5,677 nt of DNA from VFZS01 sp964353255 (lineage in GTDB: Bacteria; Acidobacteriota; Terriglobia; Bryobacterales; Bryobacteraceae), in NCBI GenBank assembly GCA_964353255.1, contig CAYGVJ010000208.1, positions 1-5,677 on the forward strand, written 5' to 3'. How positions within the stretch are numbered: position 1 is the stretch's first letter; the number at the start of each line of letters is the position of its first letter. Of the stretch, positions 1-5,677 are shown piece after piece. The notes under the pieces were generated by a model that saw only the letters and a program-made list of their open reading frames with translations, searched no databases and was not told where the DNA came from. The position numbers and the translations under genes were made by a program.

Positions 1-20
1 GCAGAAGCCGGCGGGCCCCG

Positions 21-98
21 CTACTTCACCCCCGCCGCCCTCTCGACGAACCCCAAAATCACCGAGGGGAAGATGCCCAGCAGCAGCGTGCCGGCGGC
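21..98 (-). pseudogene. remnant of a second nuoN 3' end (26 codons with stop)
   Basis: Read on the minus strand, this stretch encodes a C-terminus with GTLLLGIFPSVILGFV and a TAG stop. It is nearly the same as the last residues of the intact NuoN ending at 1740. Codon-by-codon alignment of 21-98 with 1740-1817 gives 66 of 78 identical bases and no gaps. Five of the nine differing codons are synonymous and four change the residue (K/R, R/Q, E/N, A/V), the pattern expected of sequence that once diverged under protein selection. Similarity stops at about 98-107, and no other part of nuoN is found beyond it. The piece has no start codon of its own that would make a NuoN protein, so it is a fragment. 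It could be the displaced original end of nuoN or the last trace of a deleted paralogue. Confidence 0.75.
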
Positions 99-489
99 CG
101 AGGTCGAGTACAGCCCTCGCGGCAAAATCGGATACCATGGAGAAGTGGAGATACGACAAGCGCACGGCGGGCAGTCCGAGGCGAGTATCGCACGCATGGT
201 GCAGCGGATCGTCGAGGGCTTCTCACCGGACAAGATCATCCTGTTCGGCTCCCGTGCGCGGGGAGAAGCTCACGCGGAGAGCGACGTTGACTTGCTGGTC
301 TTGTTTCCGAAGATCGACGACGCGCGGCATCGCGCCACTGAGCTGTACTGCCTGTTGAGCGGGGCCGGGGTGCCCAAGGACATCCTAGTTTCTACCACCG
401 CGCGCTTTGAGCGATACAAGAACGTCCCGAACACAATCTACTGGCCCGCGGCGCGAGAAGGCAGGGTGCTCTATGAGCGTCCCGCCTGA
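73..489 (+). CDS. MNT-domain nucleotidyltransferase (MntA-like antitoxin)
   Basis: This is a minimal nucleotidyltransferase of the DNA polymerase beta superfamily. In known MNT/HEPN pairs (MntA/HepT) such proteins add AMP to the HEPN toxin and neutralise it. Counting from the ATG at 73, GSRARG begins at residue 59 and is followed by SDVDLLV. This gives an exact GSx10DxD metal-binding motif with Asp71 and Asp73, and PKDILV at 101-106 offers the usual third Asp (103). The C-terminal ARFERY (110-115) and REGRVLYERP (128-137) segments are usual for the family. The start is uncertain. ATG 73 has GAGGGG 5 bases or less upstream, but its first codons are antisense to the nuoN remnant. GTG 145 or ATG 196 would give a more normal N-terminus, since family similarity begins near residue 36-42. 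A truncated HEPN gene overlaps its end by 17 bases. The enzyme looks intact although its partner does not. Confidence 0.85.
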   Translation: MPSSSVPAAEVEYSPRGKIGYHGEVEIRQAHGGQSEASIARMVQRIVEGFSPDKIILFGSRARGEAHAESDVDLLVLFPKIDDARHRATELYCLLSGAGVPKDILVSTTARFERYKNVPNTIYWPAAREGRVLYERPA

Positions 490-610
490 GGTGGTTGAGG
501 TAGTCCGGCGGTGGCTCGAGAAGACGGAGCACGACTTTCTGCATACCGCTGGGATAATGGCGGTAGACAAGAGTGGTCCTGCGGAAGCTCGACTGGCGCT
601 CGGGGCGTGA
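473..610 (+). pseudogene. truncated HEPN-domain gene (HepT-like toxin partner)
   Basis: The ATG lies inside the end of the MNT gene (17-base overlap), with AGGG 6 bases upstream. The 45-residue product begins MSVPPEVVEVVRRWLEKTEH, followed by DF. This is the typical first helix of HEPN proteins paired with MNT genes. After about residue 30 the similarity ends, and the frame closes at TGA 608-610. The usual central segment (FHAQQ..EKYLKALL type) and the catalytic RxxxxH RNase motif are absent. I could not find them in the other frames downstream, which argues for a deletion rather than a single frameshift. A full HEPN protein of this group is about 120-140 residues. The product should have no toxin activity. 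From 611 to 727 I see no gene. Confidence 0.7.
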
Positions 611-727
611 GCTGCGGTCGGTCCGCACACTCAGCCGCTGGTTCCACGCGCCGGTGAGAGGTCATTCTGGGTCCGCGTGGACAACGTATGAAACCGCTGG
701 GTGCGGAACCACGGTGCCCAGCCTGGC

Positions 728-756
728 AAAAATAAAGGCCCCCCGAAGGGGGCCTT
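728..756 (-). terminator. intrinsic terminator with UUCG loop
   Basis: On the minus strand, a perfect 9-bp stem (AAGGCCCCC paired with GGGGGCCTT, 735-743 with 748-756) closes on a TTCG tetraloop. It is followed at once by TATTTTT (734-728). This is a textbook rho-independent terminator for minus-strand transcripts. It lies 49 bases after the stop codon of the 806-1540 gene and is the first good terminator found downstream of nuoN. On the plus strand the same hairpin has loop CGAA and only a weak GTTATT tail, so plus-strand termination would be poor. Confidence 0.92.
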
Positions 757-785
757 GTTATTAGAATAATGTCCACCCTCAGGAT

Positions 786-855
786 AGCACCCGCCGAGTC
801 GTCTGTCAAGCAGTCTCGCCACTGTCGCGAAGAATCTCGCGGACCAGCGGGTGCT
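786..855. repeat. 9-bp perfect inverted repeat around the stop codon of the 806-1540 gene
   Basis: AGCACCCGC at 786-794 and GCGGGTGCT at 847-855 are exact reverse complements, 52 bases apart. A second, smaller stem lies between them (CGCGA 826-830 with TCGCG 837-841). A minus-strand transcript could fold these as nested stems spanning the last codons and the stop, just before the terminator. The long loop and GC-rich setting mean chance is possible, and no function is implied. Confidence 0.35.
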
Positions 856-1540
856 CACGCTTGAGACGACAAGCTTTCGTCGGCCAGGCCGGATTCTTGG
901 GGTTGGGTCGGTCGTACGTCTCGAGGATTCCCTCGTCTATTGCCAACTGCAACGCCTCCTGAACGGCCGGGTCTCTGGCAAACATCCTATCGCGGAGGAA
1001 CTTCACCGAGAAAAAAGCGTATTTCGGCTCGTGCTTCGCGATCCATTTGATCAGACGAGGCATCCCAGGGGCGGTAACGGCTGCCGATGTGCCAGTCCTG
1101 GACCCCGCCGCCGCCGGTTGCGGGAGCTCGGGCAGCCGCGCTGCCTGAAACTCCATGGTGCGGAAAGCTGTCGCAACTGCGCCCTGAACGCGCTCTCTAA
1201 TGCTCTTGGCTTGCGCCGGGTCGGCCCCAGACAGCCCCTGCGCTAAGAGCGAGTCGATGCGCTCAGAAAGCGTCGTTCGGCCGACCAGTAGACTAGATTT
1301 CAGATCCCGACCGAGGAGCTCGATAAGAGCTCTAATCAGCTGCTCAGTGAACCGAGTGGAGGTCACTTCGGTCGTGTGGGACGACGACCTGATCTCTGTA
1401 AGAACACGGCTGGTCTCCTGATTCACTTTGGTCCCGGCCTGATAGAGCTTCCACGTAACGGCTATAGAAAAGGCCCCTATGGCACCGCCAATCACGCCCA
1501 CGATCAGCCCTAGCCAGCCCAGTATCGACATCAGATCCAT
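806..1540 (-). CDS. unrecognised single-pass membrane protein, possible C-terminal winged helix
   Basis: I do not recognise this 244-residue protein. Residues 5-29 form one clear hydrophobic, Gly-rich membrane helix close to the N-terminus. Residues 30-135 are hydrophilic, look helical and are possibly coiled coil (the stretch from KVNQETSRVLTEI to RVQGAVATAFRTME). A Pro/Ala/Gly-rich linker spans about 136-160. The last 80 residues (MPRLIKWIAKHE to LVREIL) are compact and charged, with FFSVKFLRDRMF, then an EALQLAIDEGIL helix and a short turn region. This layout resembles a winged-helix domain, but that is a guess from pattern only. The ATG at 1540 is supported by AGGAGG 8 bases upstream; a second Met (codon 4) is less well placed. 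It lies 199 bases after nuoN on the same strand and ends 49 bases before a strong terminator, so it may be read from its own promoter or by read-through from nuo. Its base composition looks less GC-rich than the nuo genes. It may be a membrane-tethered regulator or sensor, which is unproven. Confidence 0.75.
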   Translation of the reverse strand: MDLMSILGWLGLIVGVIGGAIGAFSIAVTWKLYQAGTKVNQETSRVLTEIRSSSHTTEVTSTRFTEQLIRALIELLGRDLKSSLLVGRTTLSERIDSLLAQGLSGADPAQAKSIRERVQGAVATAFRTMEFQAARLPELPQPAAAGSRTGTSAAVTAPGMPRLIKWIAKHEPKYAFFSVKFLRDRMFARDPAVQEALQLAIDEGILETYDRPNPKNPAWPTKACRLKREHPLVREILRDSGETA

Positions 1541-1548
1541 ACGACTGT

Positions 1549-1554
1549 CCTCCT
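1549..1554 (-). promoter_or_regulatory. ribosome binding site that sets the start at 1540
   Basis: The minus strand reads AGGAGG followed by an 8-base spacer to ATG 1540-1538. This is a near-consensus Shine-Dalgarno site. It favours this Met over the one at codon 4 and supports the 806-1540 frame as a real gene. The 199 bases between this gene and nuoN (1541-1739) contain no other gene I can support and no hairpin followed by a T run. Confidence 0.75.
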
Positions 1555-1739
1555 ACGAGTGAGCGGACGGGAGACCCATTCAGCCAGCGTTTCCATTTGG
1601 CAACCTGCCGGGCATAAAGTATACACCCAACTACCTCCGAGGGTGCCATTTCGTTCATGGATTCCGTGCTGAGGGATTCCGGTGCATCCCATCGGGCGTG
1701 GGCGCTCTTCGCGGTGGCAGCACTGGGCTGAAAGGCCCC

Positions 1740-1817
1740 CTACCTCACCCCCGCCGCTTGGTTCACAAACCCCAGAATCACCGACGGGAAGATGCCCAGC
1801 AACAGCGTGCCGGCGAC
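1740..1817 (-). repeat. direct-repeat copy of the nuoN 3' end (partner of 21-98)
   Basis: These are the final 26 codons of intact nuoN, including the stop. They align without gaps to 21-98 in the same orientation, with 66 of 78 bases matching. The two copies bracket about 1.64 kb containing the MNT, the broken HEPN gene, the terminator and the membrane protein gene. The layout resembles the two ends left by an element inserted at the 3' end of a gene, but the 15% divergence and the lack of an integrase leave this open. Confidence 0.75.
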
Positions 1818-3194
1818 GCAGGCCCAGAGCGCCAGGCGCAGCGCGGTGCCCTGGGGCGGGAGCGGCTCGGCGGCCTCGGCAGGCTCGCGCATGTACATCA
1901 CCACCAGGATGCGCAGGTAGTAGTAGGCCGCGACGGCGCTCGTGAGCAACCCCAGCACCGTCAGCCAGACCAGGCCCGCCTCCAGCGCCGCCCGGAACAC
2001 GTAGAACTTGCCGAAGAAACCTCCGGTCAGCGGAACGCCGATCAGCGACAGCAGAAAGATCGTCATCAGCGCGGCGGTCGCCGGCTGCCGCGCGCCCAGG
2101 CCCGCCAGGTCGTCCACCTCCAGGTACCGCTCGCCCTTCCGGGCAATGTAGCCCACCACCGCGAACGCGCCCACGTTCATGAAGACGTAAGCCGCCAGGT
2201 AGAACATCACCGCCGCCGTCCCCGCTTCCGAGTGCGCCGTAACGGCCACCAGCACGTAGCCCGCGTGGGCAATCGAGCTGTACCCCAGCAACCGCTTGAC
2301 GTTTGACTGGGTGAGCGCGGCGAAGTTCCCGATCACCATGGTGGCCAGCGCCGAGGCCCACAGCACCGCCTCCCAGCGGTGACTCACCGGGCGGAAAGCC
2401 ACCAGCCACACCCGCAGGAAGATGGCGAAGGCGGCAGCTTTCGGGCCGGCCGAGAGGAAGGCCGCCACCGGGGCCGGAGCACCCTGGTACACATCCGGCG
2501 CCCAGACCTGAAAGGGCGCTACCGACACCTTGAACCCCAGCCCCACCAGCATGAAGGCCGCCGCGGCGCTGACCAAGAGGCCCGCCTCCTTTTTCATGAG
2601 GGCGCCACCGATCGCCTCGATCATCGTCGAGCCCGTCGCGCCGTACAGCAGGGCGATGCCGTACAACAGAAAAGCAGTGGCGAAGGAGCCGAGCAGGAAG
2701 TACTTGAGGGCCGCCTCGTTGGCCCGCTTATCCCCGCGGAGGTACCCGGCCAGGACGTAGCTGGCGATCGAGGAGATCTCCAGCCCGATGAACATCAGCA
2801 CCAGCTCGGCGCTAGCGGCCATCAAGCACTGGCCCGCCACCGAATACAACAGCAGGGCGTAGTACTCGCCGCGGTCGGCCTCTTCCCGCCGCAGGTACCC
2901 GTAAGAGCACAGCGCCACCAGGATCCCCGCCGCGATCACCAGCACGCGGAAGAAGGTGGCGAAGCCGTCCACAAAGACCAGCCCGCTGAAGGCGGCGCCC
3001 GGAGCACGCTGCGCGGCCACGGCGGCGGCGAGCGCCACCCACAGCCCCGCCTGCGCCAGGTAGCCGAGCCAGCGCTTGCGCCGCGCCGGAGTGAGCGGCT
3101 CCAGCACCATCACCAGCGTGCCCGCAGCCGCCAGAATGATTTCCGGCGCCACGCGCAGGTACTCGGCGGCGGTGGGGATGAAACTAGCGGACAC
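1740..3194 (-). CDS. nuoN: NADH-quinone oxidoreductase subunit N
   Basis: NuoN is one of the three antiporter-like proton-pumping subunits in the membrane arm of complex I. The 484-residue length is normal for the family, and the protein is hydrophobic throughout with about 14 membrane helices expected. Conserved charged residues of the proton path are visible: Glu139 in FIGLEISSIASYVLAG, Lys164 (ALKYFLLGS), Lys222 (GFKVSVAPFQVWAPDVY), Lys252 (SAGPKAAAFA) and Lys396 (GGFFGKFYVF). From memory these match E. coli Glu133, Lys158, Lys217, Lys247 and Lys395. The start is GTG at 3194, supported by AAGGAG 7 bases upstream. The gene overlaps the end of nuoM by 11 bases, implying coupled translation. 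It is the last nuo gene here. No intrinsic terminator follows its stop directly. Its final 78 bases recur, diverged, at 21-98. Confidence 0.97.
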   Translation of the reverse strand: MSASFIPTAAEYLRVAPEIILAAAGTLVMVLEPLTPARRKRWLGYLAQAGLWVALAAAVAAQRAPGAAFSGLVFVDGFATFFRVLVIAAGILVALCSYGYLRREEADRGEYYALLLYSVAGQCLMAASAELVLMFIGLEISSIASYVLAGYLRGDKRANEAALKYFLLGSFATAFLLYGIALLYGATGSTMIEAIGGALMKKEAGLLVSAAAAFMLVGLGFKVSVAPFQVWAPDVYQGAPAPVAAFLSAGPKAAAFAIFLRVWLVAFRPVSHRWEAVLWASALATMVIGNFAALTQSNVKRLLGYSSIAHAGYVLVAVTAHSEAGTAAVMFYLAAYVFMNVGAFAVVGYIARKGERYLEVDDLAGLGARQPATAALMTIFLLSLIGVPLTGGFFGKFYVFRAALEAGLVWLTVLGLLTSAVAAYYYLRILVVMYMREPAEAAEPLPPQGTALRLALWACVAGTLLLGIFPSVILGFVNQAAGVR

Positions 3195-4719
3195 GGGCGA
3201 TCTCCTTGGCCAGTGGCGGCCGTGCCCGGACGTGGTACTCCTGGTTCACCCTGGTCTTCTCCAGAATCGCGGCGCTGGTTGCGCTGATGGGCGGCAGGAA
3301 GGTCTGCGTGGCGGTCCCCATCCAAACCATCAGAACGATCAGCGGCAGCATGGCCGCCAGCTCGCGCACCCGTACATCGCCCACCTTCGAGCGCACCTCC
3401 TCAGGAGCCTCACCGAAAAAGACCCGCTGGTAGAGCCACAACATGTAGCAGGCCGACAGAATCACGCCCACCGCCGCCAGCACCGCCCAGCGGAAATTCA
3501 CCTGCGCCGCGCCCTGCAACACCAGGTACTCGCCCACGAAGTTGTTCAGCATCGGCAGGCCCATGCTGGCCAGGCTGGTGATCATGAACAGCACGGCCAG
3601 GTTGGGCGCCGGCGTGGCCACGCCGCCGTAGTCGCGGATCTCGAGCGAATGCCGGCGCTCGTAGAGGTAGCCCACCAGGATGAACAGCGCCCCCGTCGAG
3701 ATGCCGTGGCTCAGCATCTGGTATATCGCCCCGTCCATCCCCAACTGGGTGAAGGAGAATATCCCCAGCACTACGAAGCCCAGGTGGCTGACCGAGGTGT
3801 AGGCCACCAGCTTCTTCATGTTGGGCTGCATCATGGCCACCAGCGCCCCGTAAATGATGCCCACGATGGCCAGCGCCACGATCCAGCCGGCGCACTCGCG
3901 CGCCGCGCCCGGGAACATCGGCAGGCAAAAACGCACCAGCCCGTAGCAGCCCATCTTCAGCATCACCGAAGCCAGCATCACCGAGCCGGCCGTAGGCGCC
4001 TCGACGTGCGCGTCCGGTAGCCAGGTGTGCAGGGGGAACAACGGCACCTTGATGGCGAAGGCCGCAAAGAAGCCCAGGAACAGCAACAGTTCCTCGGTGC
4101 GGCCCAGGGCCAGCTTGCCCGAGGCAATCTGTTCGAGTATCACCCGGTAGTCGAAAGTCCCCGTGAGGTTGTACAGGTAGATGATCCCCGCCAGCATCAG
4201 CACCGAGCCCGCCATGGTGTAAATGAAGAACTTGACCGCGGCATAGATGCGCCGCTCGTGCCCCCAGACGCCAATCAGGAAGTACATGGGGACCAGCGAG
4301 ACTTCCCAGAAGGCGTAGAACAGGAACAGGTCCAGCGCCACGAAGACGCCGACCAGCCCGAACTCCATCAGCAGGAACAGGGCGAAGAACTCTTTCACCC
4401 GCTTGTCGATGTGCCGCCAGGAAACCAGTACGCCGACCGGCGTGAGCAGCGTGGCCAGCAGCACCAGCCAGAGGCTCAGGCCGTCCACTCCCACCTGGTA
4501 GCGGATGGGAGGCGACGCGATCCACGGCAGGTTGGTGAGGAACTGGAAACCGGCCTCGGCCCGGCGGAAGCCCAGCGGCAGGCCCAGTGAAAGCACGAAG
4601 GTGGCCAGCGAAATAACCAGCGCCGTTCGCCGGATGGCTTCTTCACGATCCCGCGGGACGAACAGCAACAGCAGGAATCCGGCCAGGGGCAGGAACAGAA
4701 CCGCATCGAGCAGGGTCAT
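3184..4719 (-). CDS. nuoM: NADH-quinone oxidoreductase subunit M
   Basis: NuoM is the middle antiporter-like subunit of the complex I membrane arm, sitting between NuoL and NuoN and carrying a proton channel. The 511 residues match the usual length of about 500. Hallmarks are Glu139 in AFWEVSLVPMYFLIG, Lys224 in FAIKVPLFPLHTWLPDAHVE, Lys255 in VMLKMGCYGLVRF, the NMKKLVAYTSVSHLGF segment (300-315) and Glu397 in LNNFVGEYLVLQG. From memory these correspond to E. coli Glu144, Lys234, Lys265 and Glu407. The ATG at 4719 overlaps the nuoL stop as ATGA. GGAGG at 4730-4726, 6 bases upstream, lies within the nuoL coding end. Residues from about 486 form a charged, non-membrane tail (LEKTRVNQEYHVRARPPLAK), part of which overlaps the nuoN start. 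Nothing suggests damage. Confidence 0.97.
   Translation of the reverse strand: MTLLDAVLFLPLAGFLLLLFVPRDREEAIRRTALVISLATFVLSLGLPLGFRRAEAGFQFLTNLPWIASPPIRYQVGVDGLSLWLVLLATLLTPVGVLVSWRHIDKRVKEFFALFLLMEFGLVGVFVALDLFLFYAFWEVSLVPMYFLIGVWGHERRIYAAVKFFIYTMAGSVLMLAGIIYLYNLTGTFDYRVILEQIASGKLALGRTEELLLFLGFFAAFAIKVPLFPLHTWLPDAHVEAPTAGSVMLASVMLKMGCYGLVRFCLPMFPGAARECAGWIVALAIVGIIYGALVAMMQPNMKKLVAYTSVSHLGFVVLGIFSFTQLGMDGAIYQMLSHGISTGALFILVGYLYERRHSLEIRDYGGVATPAPNLAVLFMITSLASMGLPMLNNFVGEYLVLQGAAQVNFRWAVLAAVGVILSACYMLWLYQRVFFGEAPEEVRSKVGDVRVRELAAMLPLIVLMVWMGTATQTFLPPISATSAAILEKTRVNQEYHVRARPPLAKEIARVR
3202..3207 (-). promoter_or_regulatory. ribosome binding site for the nuoN GTG start
   Basis: The minus strand carries AAGGAG with a 7-base spacer to GTG 3194-3192, placed inside the last codons of nuoM. 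It decides the non-ATG start of nuoN and fits an 11-base overlap with coupled translation. Confidence 0.8.
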
Positions 4720-5677
4720 CGCCCGCCTCCCGCCCAGCTTATGGCCACCAGCGCGGCGAGCGAGCCCAGCAGCACCCAGGTGGCATAGCTGCGGATGTAG
4801 CCGGACTGGAGCAGCCGCAACACCCGCCCAATGCCTCTGGCCCGCAGGCCCACACCGTTCACCGCGCCGTCAATCACGCCCACATCCATGCCCTGCCAGA
4901 GGACATCTCGGGAGCCGCCCACCAGGGGCTTGACTACCAGCGCCTGGTAGACCTCATCCACGAAGTACTTGTTGTAGACCAGCCGGTAGAGGAAGCCCAG
5001 GCGCTCGGTGACACGGTCGGCCAGCCCCGGCCGCAGCACATAGAACACCCAGGCCAGCGCGATCCCGGCCAGGCCGGCGGCCACGGAAATCACTACCAGC
5101 GTTGTGTCGTGATGCGCCAGCGTCGGCTCCGGCTCCAGCCAGCGCGCCACGTTGAAGAACCCGCCCACCAGCGAGAGCACGCCCAGCGCTATCAGCGGCA
5201 GCGTCATCACCGGCGGCGATTCATGCGGATGCCCCTCGCCGCGGAATTCGCCGAAGAAAGCCAGGAAGATGGCGCGGAAAACGTAGAAGGCCGTCATAGC
5301 GGCGGTCACCACGCCCACCCAGTACATCCACGGCGCGTAGTGATGCGCGGCCAGCAGGATCTCGTCCTTGCTGAAAAAGCCCGAAGTGAACGGCACCCCG
5401 GCGATGGCCGCCGCCGCGCACAGCAGGCTCCAGAAAGTGACCGGTGCGTGGCGCCGCAATCCACCCATGTAACGTAGGTCCTGCTGCCCCACGGCGTGAA
5501 TGACGCTGCCCGCGCCCAAGAACAGCAGCGCCTTGAAGAAAGCGTGCGACCAGAGATGAAAGATGCCCGCCCCGAAGGCCCGCGCGCCCAGGCCCAGAAA
5601 CATGTAGCCGATCTGCGAAATCGTCGAGTAGGCGAAGACCTTCTTGATGTCGTGCTGAGTCAGGCCGATGGTGGCGG
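4716..5677 (-). CDS. nuoL: NADH-quinone oxidoreductase subunit L, C-terminal half (cut by window edge)
   Basis: NuoL is the distal proton-pumping subunit of complex I, recognised by its long C-terminal lateral helix running along the membrane arm. The reading frame is open to the window edge: 319 complete codons and a TGA stop, roughly half of a usual 600-650-residue NuoL. The visible part begins inside the antiporter core, with TQHDIKKVFAYSTISQIGYM. It continues with FHLWSHAFFKALLFLGAGSV, a histidine- and lysine-bearing core helix, and FTSGFFSKDEIL, whose Lys is the conserved TM12 lysine (E. coli Lys399 from memory). The final segment, from about NKYFVDEVYQ through RVLRLLQSGYIRSYATWVLLG, fits the lateral helix followed by the last membrane helix. 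The stop overlaps the nuoM ATG by 4 bases. The true start lies beyond 5677; the Met at 5603 is internal. Confidence 0.97.
   Translation of the reverse strand, partial: ATIGLTQHDIKKVFAYSTISQIGYMFLGLGARAFGAGIFHLWSHAFFKALLFLGAGSVIHAVGQQDLRYMGGLRRHAPVTFWSLLCAAAAIAGVPFTSGFFSKDEILLAAHHYAPWMYWVGVVTAAMTAFYVFRAIFLAFFGEFRGEGHPHESPPVMTLPLIALGVLSLVGGFFNVARWLEPEPTLAHHDTTLVVISVAAGLAGIALAWVFYVLRPGLADRVTERLGFLYRLVYNKYFVDEVYQALVVKPLVGGSRDVLWQGMDVGVIDGAVNGVGLRARGIGRVLRLLQSGYIRSYATWVLLGSLAALVAISWAGGGR

Noticed and set aside
1618..1623. TATACT on the minus strand as a -10 box for the 806-1540 gene
   Set aside because: No acceptable -35 hexamer lies 16-18 bases upstream and the extended -10 spacing is wrong, so it is too weak to annotate.
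1344..1658. Minus-strand 104-residue frame starting MNEMAPSEVVG upstream of the membrane protein gene
   Set aside because: More than half of it overlaps the well-supported 806-1540 gene in another frame. I see no domain in it, and no ribosome binding site was identified for it.
1659..1681. Direct repeat GGATTCCG at 1659-1666 and 1674-1681
   Set aside because: There are only two 8-base copies, with no array or further structure, so chance is likely.
99..1739. Terminal inverted repeats of an insertion sequence around the patch
   Set aside because: The sequence just inside the two nuoN ends was compared by eye, and no inverted repeat or transposase gene was found.
1531..4525. Other minus-strand frames inside nuo genes (1531-2409, 3410-4525)
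   Set aside because: These are frame-shifted shadows of nuoN and nuoM, low in complexity and Gly/Ala/Arg-rich.
2379..4590. Long plus-strand open frames opposite nuoN and nuoM (2379-3287, 3076-4020, 4027-4590)
   Set aside because: They are antisense to strongly conserved nuo genes, and their products are rich in Arg, His, Gln and Pro with no recognisable domain. This is the usual effect of high GC on the opposite strand.

Overview
The window is GC-rich bacterial chromosome. Its right two-thirds is the distal end of a complex I (NADH-quinone oxidoreductase) operon on the minus strand, in the order nuoL (5' part cut off by the window edge), nuoM, nuoN. The three genes overlap: a 4-base ATGA overlap at nuoL/nuoM and an 11-base overlap at nuoM/nuoN, which has a GTG start with a good ribosome binding site. 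This is a typical translationally coupled run of the three antiporter-like, proton-pumping membrane subunits. The conserved membrane Glu/Lys residues that can be checked are all present, so this part looks functional and ordinary. The taxon cannot be fixed from sequence alone. The gene order and protein character fit a free-living bacterium with an Nuo-type complex I, and Acidobacteriota is a weak guess.

The left third (about 1-1739) is an accessory patch. From left to right it holds: a 26-codon remnant of a second nuoN 3' end (minus strand, 21-98); a plus-strand minimal nucleotidyltransferase (MNT, MntA-like antitoxin, ending at 489); a 17-base-overlapping HEPN (HepT-like toxin) gene cut short after about 30 recognisable residues (473-610); a gene-free stretch; a strong minus-strand intrinsic terminator with a UUCG loop (728-756); and a minus-strand gene for an unrecognised protein with one N-terminal membrane helix and a possible C-terminal winged helix (806-1540). 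The last gene lies 199 bases downstream of nuoN on the same strand. No clear terminator was seen between them, so nuo transcripts may run through it to the 728-756 terminator.

The most interesting structural point is that the patch is bracketed by two direct copies of the nuoN 3' end (21-98 and 1740-1817, 66 of 78 bases identical by hand count). Five of the nine differing codons are synonymous. The leftover piece therefore seems to descend from a working, diverged nuoN rather than from a recent copy that simply decayed. Either an element inserted at the nuoN 3' end and supplied a replacement end, or a second nuoN was lost. No integrase or transposase is visible, so a mobile element is not shown. 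I see no convincing new system: the MNT/HEPN pair is broken, and the membrane protein is the one real unknown.
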